Source of the DNA: JBDHWG01 sp046328505
GTDB lineage: Bacteria > Chloroflexota > Anaerolineae > Epilineales > JAHCIE01
Reading direction: 5' to 3'
Assembly (NCBI GenBank): GCA_046328505.1
Contig: JAXLWL010000003.1
Span: 372,001-436,000 of the forward strand
DNA: 64,000 bases
Shown in pieces: positions 51,364 to 58,966 of the stretch; positions within the stretch are counted from its first letter, which is position 1, and each line of letters starts with the position of its first letter. The position numbers were made by a program, and so were the translations under genes. The notes under the pieces were generated by a model. The model ran no database searches. It saw only the letters and a program-made list of their open reading frames with translations, and was not told the origin of the DNA.

Positions 51364-51879
51364 ATGCTCATCCTGCTGGCCGTCGCCCTGCTGGCCGCGG
51401 GCGTCGCGCTGCTCCTGTTGAGCCGCCGCGCCCGCGCCGAGACCGGTCTGCCCGAAGGGCGCGTGATCGTCAGCGACACAAGCGATTGGAAGCGCATAGA
51501 CGCGCCACTCATCTCGCGTCGTCACGGGCTGGTCGGAAAGCCGGACTACATCGTCGAGCAGGGCGGCAGAATCACGCCGGTGGAGGTCAAGCCGAACCGC
51601 CGCGCCGAGACGCCCTATCTCTCCGATGTCCTCCAGCTCGCGGCCTATTGCCTCCTGATCGAGGAAGCGTGGGGGAAGTCGCCGGCGGAGGGCCTGCTGC
51701 GCTACGCCGACCGCACATTCGCCGTCGAGTGGACGTCAGAGCTGCGCGACGTGTTGATCGAAACCCTGGACGCGATGCGGTCCGACATGCGCGCGGCGAA
51801 TGTGAACCGCGACCATAACGAGGCCGGCCGCTGCGCAGCGTGTGGCGTCCGCGAGCACTGCGACCAGCGCCTGGCATAG
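51364..51879 (+). CDS. C-terminal half of a Cas4-like PD-(D/E)XK nuclease, with N-terminal membrane helix
   Basis: 171 aa. A membrane helix (2-20) precedes the nuclease core: GKPDYIV (Asp61), PVEVKPNR (Glu74, Lys76) and LQLAAYCLL (Gln91). The C-terminal RCAACGVREHC supplies three iron-sulfur Cys (157, 160, 166). The fourth Cys of Cas4/AddB-type clusters is normally N-terminal and is absent here, but occurs in the 86-aa protein at 46408. There is no CRISPR array or other cas gene, so a DNA repair or immunity role outside CRISPR is likely. Confidence 0.75.
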   Translation: MLILLAVALLAAGVALLLLSRRARAETGLPEGRVIVSDTSDWKRIDAPLISRRHGLVGKPDYIVEQGGRITPVEVKPNRRAETPYLSDVLQLAAYCLLIEEAWGKSPAEGLLRYADRTFAVEWTSELRDVLIETLDAMRSDMRAANVNRDHNEAGRCAACGVREHCDQRLA

Positions 51880-51892
51880 ATGGCGAAGTAAG

Positions 51893-52405
51893 ATGCCCCT
51901 GCTCATCGACGGCCACAATCTCATCGGCCAGATGAAGGGCCTGTCCCTGGCCGACCCGGCTGACGAGACAAAGCTGCTCGCCCGCCTCCAAAGCTACTAT
52001 GCTCGCACGAAGGACCCGATAACCGTGGTCTTCGATCCAGGTGACCTGCCGGGAGTCGGGCGGCCCGCCGCTCGCCCTGGCATCACCGTCATCTACGCGC
52101 CCCACGGTGAGGAGGCCGACGACATCCTCATTCGCCGCATCGAGCGCGAGACCAACAAGAAGACGCTGACGGTGGTTTCGTCGGATCGCCGCGTGGTGAA
52201 CGTAGCCCAGCTCAACGGCGTGCAGACCATGCGGGCGCAGGAGTTTGCGAGCAAGCTGGCGGAGATCGGCCGGCCCGCGTCGAAGACGTCGGCGCCGGAG
52301 GACAAGCCCGCCGCATCTAGCGGTGACGTCGACTACTGGATGGGGATTTTCAAAGAGCCGCCGCCCAAGCCGCCCAAACCGACGAAAAAGAAGTGGCGGC
52401 GGTAG
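51893..52405 (+). CDS. NYN domain (YacP-like) predicted RNase
   Basis: 170 aa. LLIDGHNLIG (3-12), TVVFDPGDLP, EEADDILIRRIE and VVSSDRRVV are the four acidic motifs of NYN/PIN-fold nucleases of the YacP (Rae1-like) type, which cut RNA at the ribosome in Firmicutes. The C-terminal 40 residues are basic and Pro/Lys-rich (KPPKPTKKKWRR), as for RNA contact. ATG 51893 follows the Cas4-half gene by 13 bases. Confidence 0.82.
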   Translation: MPLLIDGHNLIGQMKGLSLADPADETKLLARLQSYYARTKDPITVVFDPGDLPGVGRPAARPGITVIYAPHGEEADDILIRRIERETNKKTLTVVSSDRRVVNVAQLNGVQTMRAQEFASKLAEIGRPASKTSAPEDKPAASSGDVDYWMGIFKEPPPKPPKPTKKKWRR

Positions 52406-52415
52406 GCTCTCATAG

Positions 52416-52480
52416 TGTCATTGCGAGCGAAGCGAAGCAATCCCTTGCCGTGAGACTGCTTCGCTCCGCTCGCAGTGACA
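52416..52480. repeat. Short palindromic repeat before hisS
   Basis: TGTCATTGCGAGCGAAGCGA ... TCGCTCCGCTCGCAGTGACA, a near-perfect inverted repeat of the dominant family, 22 bases before the hisS ATG. Confidence 0.75.
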
Positions 52481-52502
52481 TTCCTATGGTAGAGGAGAAC
52501 GG

Positions 52503-53786
52503 ATGCGTTTCCAAAGCCCGCGCGGTATGCCGGACGTCCTGCCCGAGGACCAGCCCTACTGGCGCACCATCATCAAGAATAGCGAAAAGCTGGCCCGCAC
52601 CTACGGCTACGAACGCCTGGATCCGCCCATCATGGAGGAGACGGGCCTGTTCTTGCGCAGCATCGGCGAGGGCACAGATATTCACGACAAAGAAATGTAC
52701 CTGGTCGGCCTGGCCCAGCACCCCGAGAAGTTCGGCGAGCTAGCGCTGCGCCCGGAGTTCACCGCCGGCGTGATGCGCGCCTACATCGAGCACGGCTTCC
52801 AGAACAAGCCCGCGCCGGTGCGGCTGTACTCCCTCGGCCCCGCGTTCCGCCACGAAGCCCCCCAGCTTGGCCGCCTCCGCCAGCTCAACCAGCTCAACGT
52901 CGAGGCCGTCGGCTCGATGGACCCGGCGCTGGACCTGGAAATCATGCTCGTTGCCTGGGACTTCTACGTGCATCACAGCGTGCCGAACCTGTCATTCCAG
53001 CTCAACAGCACCGGCTGCCCCAAGTGCCGCCCGCAGTACGTCCAGGCGCTGCGCGACTACTACCAGCAGCACATCGACCAGGTCAGCGCCGAGGACCGCC
53101 ACCGCCTCGAAGTGAACCCGCTGCGTGTCCTCGACAGCAAGGCCGAGAACGCCCAGGCGCTCATCGAGGGCGCGCCGCGCATTCTCGACTACCTGTGTGA
53201 GGAATGCGCCACGCACTTCAGCGCCCTGCGGAGCTACCTGGACGCCCTCGGCAAGCCCTATATCGTCAACCACCGCCTCGTGCGCGGCCTCGACTACTAC
53301 ACCAAGACCGTGTTCGAGGTGTGGGGCGAGGCAGGCCTCGGCGCGCAGAACGCTCTGTGTGGCGGCGGGCGCTACGACGGGCTGATCGAGCTGCTCGGCG
53401 GCCCGCCCACGCCGGCCGTCGGTTTCGCAGCGGGCATCGAGCGCCTGGTCTTGACAATGAAGGCGCTCGCCGTCGGCGTCGAGCCCTTGCCCGGCCCGCA
53501 GGTCTGCGTCGCGTATCTCGGCGCCGAGGCCAAGCTCGAAGCCGTCAAGCTACTCAGTGAGCTTCGGGGAGCCGGCATCCGCAGCGTCGCCACATTCGGC
53601 GACCGCGGCCTCAAGGCGCAGTTCCGCTACGCCGACCGCATGGCCGTGGCGTACACGCTCATCCTGGGAAGCGACGAGGTCGCCAACGAGCAAGTGACGT
53701 TGCGCGACATGGCGGGCAGCGCCCAGAGCCAGGTGGCGCGCGCCGAGATCGTGGCCCTGCTGCAACCGCGGCTCTCGTCCGGGTGA
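52503..53786 (+). CDS. hisS: Histidine--tRNA ligase
   Basis: 427 aa, class II aminoacyl-tRNA synthetase that charges tRNA(His). FQSPRGMPDVLP (3-14), motif 2 region YSLGPAFRHEAPQLGRLRQL (about 103-122), the His-specific VRGLDYYTKTVFEV (about 260) and motif 3 GFAAGIERL are all present. The C-terminal anticodon-binding domain (about 325-427) is intact. A CPKC...CEEC-like insertion (about 174-240) is found in a subset of bacterial HisRS. GAGGAG precedes the ATG. Confidence 0.95.
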   Translation: MRFQSPRGMPDVLPEDQPYWRTIIKNSEKLARTYGYERLDPPIMEETGLFLRSIGEGTDIHDKEMYLVGLAQHPEKFGELALRPEFTAGVMRAYIEHGFQNKPAPVRLYSLGPAFRHEAPQLGRLRQLNQLNVEAVGSMDPALDLEIMLVAWDFYVHHSVPNLSFQLNSTGCPKCRPQYVQALRDYYQQHIDQVSAEDRHRLEVNPLRVLDSKAENAQALIEGAPRILDYLCEECATHFSALRSYLDALGKPYIVNHRLVRGLDYYTKTVFEVWGEAGLGAQNALCGGGRYDGLIELLGGPPTPAVGFAAGIERLVLTMKALAVGVEPLPGPQVCVAYLGAEAKLEAVKLLSELRGAGIRSVATFGDRGLKAQFRYADRMAVAYTLILGSDEVANEQVTLRDMAGSAQSQVARAEIVALLQPRLSSG

Positions 53787-53787
53787 G

Positions 53788-56130
53788 ATGACCGATTCGT
53801 CCCTCCATTCCCCTTCCCCTTCCTCCCACAAGTGGAGGAAGGGGGGCCGGACAACTCCCTCTCCCCTTGTGGGAGAGGGTTGGGGTGAGGGTCTCCTCCT
53901 CGCCCTCATCCTGCTGCTTCTCCCCTGGCTGCTCCTCTGGCGGCTGTGGACACCAATCACCGCCGATCGCCAGCAGTTCGCGTATGGCGACTTTGTCGAG
54001 CAGTTCTACCCGTTGCGTCTCTTCGCCGCCGACGCGCTCAAGGCCGGGCGGTTGCCCCTCTGGAACCCGCACATCTTCGGCGGCACGCCCGCCCTGGCCG
54101 ACCCACAGTGGGCAACTCTCTACCCACCGGCCTGGATCAGCGCCTTCATTCCGCCCTGGCCGACGCTCCCTTTTGAGGTGCTACAGGCGGAAGCCGTCAT
54201 CCATCTCGGCCTCGCCGGGCTGTTCACATTCCTGTTCGCCCGGCGACTGCTCCCACCGCTGCCCGCGTTCGTGGCCGCGCTGGTCTTCGAGCTGGGCGGC
54301 TACCTGACGAGCTACCCCCCACTCCAGCTCGCCGTCCTGGAGACCGCCGTCTGGCTACCCGCCGCGCTCTATGCCGCCGATGTCCTGGCCACACCCGGGC
54401 GTCGCCCCATCGGGCGCGTCGCCCTCGCCGCCGCAGCACTGGCGCTGGCTTTTCTCGCCGGCCACCCCCAGACCTTCCTGCTCATCCTCTACACGACCGG
54501 GGCGTACTATGTCGTCCGCGCCTGGCGGCGGCTCTCCCTTCGACAGGGGATTGGTCGTGGGCTTGCCGTCCTCGCTGCCGCCGCCGGGTTGACGGCCGCC
54601 CAATGGCTCCCGACGCTGGAGCTGGCGCGCCTCGGTCCGCGCCTTATCCTGCCGTACGAGGAGGCCGCGGTCGGCTTCAGCCTGCCGGAAATCGCCCAGA
54701 TCGTCCTGCCCAACGCCTTCGGCGTCTGGTCGCCGCTCTATGTCGGCGGTGCGACGCTGCTCCTGGCGCTCGTCGCCCTGGCCCGCGGGCGCGGGCGCTT
54801 CTGGGCCATCCTGGCGCTGGTCGGGCTGCTGCTCTCGCTCGGCGCGCAAGGCGGGCTGTACTGGCTCGCCTATCACGCCGTGCCCGGCTTCAGCCTGTTC
54901 CGCCATCAGGAACGCGCCGCGCTACTGTGGGGCTTTGGCCTGGCTATGCTTGCCGGCTATGGCGTGGCCGCGCTGCCGTGGCGCCCCTCCTCCATCTCCC
55001 CGACTCCCTTCCTCCCCCCACCGGTGGGGGAGGAAGGGGGCGCCGAGCAAGGCGAGGCGGGGGATAGTGGGGGGCAAGCTCGAATGCGGCTAATGTGGGT
55101 TCCGGCTGCCCTTGTCGCGCTGCTGGCCCTGGCGCTCATCATCGCCTGGACGGCGCGGGGGCAGCCGGGTGATGGCGCGCTGGCGGCGGCGACATCCGCC
55201 GCCGTCTACAGCGTCATGGTCCTCGCCCTGGCAGCGCTCATTCTTGGGCGGGCCGGCCGCGGCTGGCTCATCGCGCTCGTCGCTCTCGTCGTCATAGATC
55301 TGCTGTCCACCAGCGGGCGCGGCCTGCTGCAAACCCCACCGGCGGGCGGGTACTTCGCCGCCAACCCACTCGTGTGGCGCATCCAGGCCGATCCCAATCT
55401 ACCATTTCGGGTGAGCAGCGAGGGCTTGCTGCCGCCGGGCGGCGGCAACGGCGCGGTGATCTGGGACTTGCAAGACGTGGTTGGGAACAGCCCGCTGCAC
55501 CTGGCGGCGTACGACGCGCTCATTGCCGACGTGCCGGAGCTGATGTGGTGGCGTCTGCTTGGGGTGCGCTACGTGCTGACGAAACGCGAGATTCAGCACG
55601 GGGCGTTGAGCGAGATAGACCGCCAGGGCGACACGCGCCTCTACTCTCTCGCCGGCGGCCTGCCGGCGGCCTGGGTCGCGCCCGGCGTGGAGGTTGTGGC
55701 CGATGAGGCGGCGGTGCGGGCGGCCCTGGGCCGGCCCAACTTCGATCCTCTGCGCGGCGCCGTCACGTCGGCTTCGATAGCGGCCACGCTAGGGCTGCCG
55801 ACGGCGGCCGACCCTCTTGACGCGGCCAGCGTCGAGGTCAGCCGGCCGACGCCGGAGGACGTCACGAGCCGCGTCGACACACCCGCGCCGGCGCTTCTAG
55901 TCCTGTCAGAAGCCTATGCCCCAGGGTGGGAAGCATCGGTCAACGGGCAGCCGTCGCCTGTTCTGCCGGTCGATGGGCTGCTCCAGGCGACGCCGGTGCC
56001 GGCCGGCGCCTCGACCGTGGAGTGGCGCTACCGGCCGCGGCCGGTGATGGTCGGCTTCGCGGTCAGTGGCCTGACGCTCGTATTGCTGCTCGCTGGTTGC
56101 ATCTGGGAGTGGCGCGCCCGACCGCAGTGA
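53788..56130 (+). CDS. YfhO-like polytopic membrane protein
   Basis: 780 aa. Eleven to thirteen membrane helices and a C-terminal soluble domain (about 640-750, YAPGWEASVNGQ) match the YfhO family, putative glycosyltransferase-type membrane enzymes for cell-wall or lipid glycans. The usual D-x-x-x-Q-Y/F-P loop is FVEQFYPLR, then GGTPALADPQWATLYPPAWI. Residues 1-30 and about 406-432 are translated repeat DNA (SPLVGEGWGEG; PPVGEEGGAEQGEAG). It starts one base after hisS. Confidence 0.75.
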   Translation: MTDSSLHSPSPSSHKWRKGGRTTPSPLVGEGWGEGLLLALILLLLPWLLLWRLWTPITADRQQFAYGDFVEQFYPLRLFAADALKAGRLPLWNPHIFGGTPALADPQWATLYPPAWISAFIPPWPTLPFEVLQAEAVIHLGLAGLFTFLFARRLLPPLPAFVAALVFELGGYLTSYPPLQLAVLETAVWLPAALYAADVLATPGRRPIGRVALAAAALALAFLAGHPQTFLLILYTTGAYYVVRAWRRLSLRQGIGRGLAVLAAAAGLTAAQWLPTLELARLGPRLILPYEEAAVGFSLPEIAQIVLPNAFGVWSPLYVGGATLLLALVALARGRGRFWAILALVGLLLSLGAQGGLYWLAYHAVPGFSLFRHQERAALLWGFGLAMLAGYGVAALPWRPSSISPTPFLPPPVGEEGGAEQGEAGDSGGQARMRLMWVPAALVALLALALIIAWTARGQPGDGALAAATSAAVYSVMVLALAALILGRAGRGWLIALVALVVIDLLSTSGRGLLQTPPAGGYFAANPLVWRIQADPNLPFRVSSEGLLPPGGGNGAVIWDLQDVVGNSPLHLAAYDALIADVPELMWWRLLGVRYVLTKREIQHGALSEIDRQGDTRLYSLAGGLPAAWVAPGVEVVADEAAVRAALGRPNFDPLRGAVTSASIAATLGLPTAADPLDAASVEVSRPTPEDVTSRVDTPAPALLVLSEAYAPGWEASVNGQPSPVLPVDGLLQATPVPAGASTVEWRYRPRPVMVGFAVSGLTLVLLLAGCIWEWRARPQ

Positions 56131-56196
56131 TGCAGCGCGATCGATAAGCGCGTGCGCCAGGATCGCAAACTACCGAGCTATGACGGGGTAAGCGGT

Positions 56197-57201
56197 CTAC
56201 TTGGACTTGGGTGTCGAACCAGGGTTCGGCTGAGAGCGCGCGGTAGGCTTCGCCGGCGGCTGCGTCGGTTTGGGTACCTCGATGGGAGTCCCCTGCGGCT
56301 GCGGCTGCGACGCCCGCGTGTTCTCCGGCTTCGGTGTCGCAGGCGGCGAGGTCGGCTGCGGCTGCTCCACCGGCGCTGACGTCGGCTGCGGCTGCTCCAC
56401 CGCCCCCGATGTCGGCTGCGGGTTCGCGGACGGCTGGGTCGCCCCAGCCGGAGGCTGTGGCTGGGTGCCAGGCGCCTGCTGGCCGCTGCCTGGCGGGGCC
56501 GACGTCGGTTCCGACGACTCAGAGCCGCCGGAGTGAGAGGGCGCGGGTTCTGCTGTCGGCGTCTCTGTCAGCGCGACGGTAGCGGTCGGCGCGGGCGTGT
56601 CCGTCGGCGGAACGGGTGTCGCCGTCGGCGGAACGGGTGTGCTTGTCGCCGAGGGCGACGGCGTCGCCGACGGGCTCGCGGTAGCAGTAGCGGTGGCGGT
56701 CGAACTGGGAACGGGTGTCGCGGTCGCGGATGGCGCGACGGTCGGCGTCGCCGTGGGCGTTGGCGCGAGCATGATGCGGTCGCGCACCGCGCCGACAGCC
56801 TCGACGAACGGACGGAACGTTTCAGGCGGCAATCCCTTGGCGCTCGTCACGATGACCGCGCTAAGGGCTGTCACAACGGCAAGGATCAGGGCCGCCGCGA
56901 GGAGAGCGATTCGGTGCGCGCGGATCCTGCGCCACCAGCGCGGATCTGTCTGCGCGATAACCGCCGGCGATGCGACAGCGGTCTCGCGGCCGGCCAGGGC
57001 GGTTCGCATGCGGTCGCGCTGCGCGGCGAAGCCGCCCGACGACATGGCCGCGCGCGGCGCCGCGTAGAGTTCCTGGACCACACTCAACAGGGGCGCAAGG
57101 CGCTCTGCGTGCTCCGGATGCTCCCGCAGGCATTCGTCGATAGACACGCCGCGGTGCATCGCTTCTATGCAGTTTTCCAGCGCCGCGTCGAAGTCCGTCA
57201 T
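56197..57201 (-). CDS. Membrane protein paired with an ECF sigma factor (possible anti-sigma factor)
   Basis: 334 aa. A cytoplasmic N-terminal segment (1-110: ECLREHPEHAERLAPLL) precedes one membrane helix (about 99-122) and a very Thr/Pro/Gln-rich exterior. The gene overlaps the sigma gene by ATGA. The layout is typical of anti-sigma factors, but the classical HxxxCxxC zinc motif is absent; similar proteins accompany ECF sigma factors in Chloroflexota. A sensing role at the cell surface is inferred. Confidence 0.7.
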   Translation of the reverse strand: MTDFDAALENCIEAMHRGVSIDECLREHPEHAERLAPLLSVVQELYAAPRAAMSSGGFAAQRDRMRTALAGRETAVASPAVIAQTDPRWWRRIRAHRIALLAAALILAVVTALSAVIVTSAKGLPPETFRPFVEAVGAVRDRIMLAPTPTATPTVAPSATATPVPSSTATATATASPSATPSPSATSTPVPPTATPVPPTDTPAPTATVALTETPTAEPAPSHSGGSESSEPTSAPPGSGQQAPGTQPQPPAGATQPSANPQPTSGAVEQPQPTSAPVEQPQPTSPPATPKPENTRASQPQPQGTPIEVPKPTQPPAKPTARSQPNPGSTPKSK

Positions 57202-57809
57202 GCCGGTGAGTCCCCAGCCAGTGCCCGATTCAGAGATGCCAACGCCCGATGCTGTAGCGCCTTGATGGCGCCCTCCGTCCGCCCCAACATCTCGGCGACC
57301 TCGGCGTTACTCAGCTCCTCAAAGAAACGCAAGATGATGACATCCTGCTGGTCCTGTGTGAGCTGGGCCAGGGCCGCGTGGAGCTTGTTTTCCGTCAGAG
57401 TTTGTTCCATCACCCTGGTGGGGTTGTCGTCGGGGGACGAGGGCGTCTCAACCACCATATCCATATGCTTTGACTGTCGTCGCAGATGGTCAATCATCAG
57501 ATTGTGGGCGATGCGGAAGAACCAGCCGGAAAAGATCGCTTTCTGGTCCTGCATGCCAATTCGATAATTGCCGATATTCTCCATCAGCCGCAGGAATGCC
57601 TCGCCTGTCAAATCCTCCGCCATCTCCCGGTCGCCAACGCGGTGGTAGATGTAGCGGAAGATTGACTGCGCGTACATGTCATACAAACGATCGAAGGCCT
57701 CCGCGCGATACGCCTGGGCGCTCTGGAGTAACTCGATCATCTGGTCTTCGCTGACCGCTCGCGTGAGTGTTTGCGTCAGCGGCCCTACGCCTGATTCTCT
57801 GTCTGACAT
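57198..57809 (-). CDS. ECF-type RNA polymerase sigma factor
   Basis: 203 aa, sigma-70 family group 4. Region 2 (about 35-105) has YMYAQS, EDLTGEAFLRLM and FSGWFFRIAHNLMIDHLRR; region 4 (about 140-195) has LTQDQQDVIILRFFEELSN and a helix-turn-helix with AEMLGRTEGAIKAL. There is no region 3. It directs RNA polymerase to a small set of genes, probably held by the overlapping membrane protein. ATG 57809. Confidence 0.92.
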   Translation of the reverse strand: MSDRESGVGPLTQTLTRAVSEDQMIELLQSAQAYRAEAFDRLYDMYAQSIFRYIYHRVGDREMAEDLTGEAFLRLMENIGNYRIGMQDQKAIFSGWFFRIAHNLMIDHLRRQSKHMDMVVETPSSPDDNPTRVMEQTLTENKLHAALAQLTQDQQDVIILRFFEELSNAEVAEMLGRTEGAIKALQHRALASLNRALAGDSPA

Positions 57810-57853
57810 ACGTTTAAAAGGGATAAAGGATACGCCGCCGCCGGCTGACGGCC

Positions 57854-58894
57854 CTAGAACTGATCGGCGTATGCGTAGAGCGCGGGCGCTCCACCGGTAT
57901 GAATAAAGACGACGTTATCCTCGCTCCCAAATCGCCCGCTCCTGACAAGTCCCAGGAGCGCGGCCATCGCTTTTGCGGTATAAACAGGCTCCAGCATCAG
58001 CCCCTCGGTTCGAGCGACCAGGTGAATAGCCTCCTGGCCCTCGCGGCTGGGCACGCTGTACCCGACGCCTACGTAGCCTTCGTGCGTCTCCAGGTCCGAC
58101 GACCCAAACGCCGCCGGTCGGCCAAGCAGGTCGGAGGTACGAACGGCCAGGCGCAGAATGGATGGGGCAAAGTTATGCCACAGCCGGCCCACGTCCACAG
58201 CAATGACCCGCGTCGGCCGGCGAATGTACCGGAAGCCAGCGACGAGTCCCGCGGCCGTCGTTCCCGTTCCTGCCGCCACAACCACGTAGTCAAGCGTGAT
58301 CCCGGCCGTATCGGCCTGCGCGGTGAGCTCGGCCGCCGCCGCCGCGTAGCCCATAGCGCCAAGAGGCGCAAAACTGCCGACGGGTATTACGTAGTGTCCC
58401 CGTCCGGCCAGGCCAGGATAGACTCGCGCCAACAAGCGCATCTGCTGGATCGCGCCCTCGATGGTACGCGTTGGGTCGGGCTTACCCGCCCAGCCCAAGT
58501 ATACCATACGTGCGCCCAAAACCCGGTTGAGCAGTAGATTGCCCTGCCGCGAGTCCGCGGGTGGGTCGGCAAAAACCACCAGGATAGGCTCGAGGCCGAG
58601 CTTGCGCGCCGCCGACGCCGTGGCCCGCAGGTGGTTGGACTGTGGGCCGCCCGCGAAAGTCACGACAGCCCGGGCATCGCGGTCCAGGGCGTCGGCCATC
58701 AGGTATTCCAGCGGGCGCACCTTGTTGCCGCCTCCCAGGTCGGTCAGGTCGTCACGTTTCACCCACAGCCGCGGACCGCCGAGCGCTGCGCTCAGCCGCG
58801 GCATCGGCTCCAGGGCGGTCGGCAAGCCCGCGAAGGCGACACGTGGGAACCTTTCCCACCCGCCCCGCGTCATCTTCTCAACCTCGTCCGGCAT
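57854..58894 (-). CDS. PLP-dependent D-cysteine desulfhydrase / ACC deaminase family enzyme
   Basis: 346 aa, fold type II. LWVKRDDLTDLGGGNKVRPL (about 43-62) contains the PLP Lys in GGNKVRPLEYL; GGPQSNHLRATASAARKLGL and AGTGTTAAGL (phosphate loop) follow. The C-terminal HTGGAPALYAY is typical of D-cysteine desulfhydrases, which form pyruvate, H2S and ammonia; ACC deaminase activity cannot be excluded. ATG 58894 follows GAGGAG. It is divergent from the LytR-type gene. Confidence 0.88.
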   Translation of the reverse strand: MPDEVEKMTRGGWERFPRVAFAGLPTALEPMPRLSAALGGPRLWVKRDDLTDLGGGNKVRPLEYLMADALDRDARAVVTFAGGPQSNHLRATASAARKLGLEPILVVFADPPADSRQGNLLLNRVLGARMVYLGWAGKPDPTRTIEGAIQQMRLLARVYPGLAGRGHYVIPVGSFAPLGAMGYAAAAAELTAQADTAGITLDYVVVAAGTGTTAAGLVAGFRYIRRPTRVIAVDVGRLWHNFAPSILRLAVRTSDLLGRPAAFGSSDLETHEGYVGVGYSVPSREGQEAIHLVARTEGLMLEPVYTAKAMAALLGLVRSGRFGSEDNVVFIHTGGAPALYAYADQF

Positions 58895-58907
58895 ATTCTC
58901 CTCAAAC

Positions 58908-58935
58908 TTGCCCAGCCACCTGGCAAGGTTATAAT
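58908..58935 (+). promoter_or_regulatory. Promoter of the LytR-CpsA-Psr gene
   Basis: TTGCCC (58908-58913) and TATAAT (58930-58935) are 16 bases apart, 32 bases upstream of GTG 58967. Confidence 0.65.
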
Positions 58936-58966
58936 TGACGGCGGCGGCTGCTGGAGGGCCGCGTTC

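Noticed and set aside
51364..51879. Cas4-like gene taken as part of a CRISPR-Cas locus
   Set aside because: No repeat array and no cas1, cas2 or effector gene in the window.
58631..58966. N-terminal extension of the LytR-type protein
   Set aside because: It overlaps the desulfhydrase gene antisense and the promoter; GTG 58967 has GGAGG.
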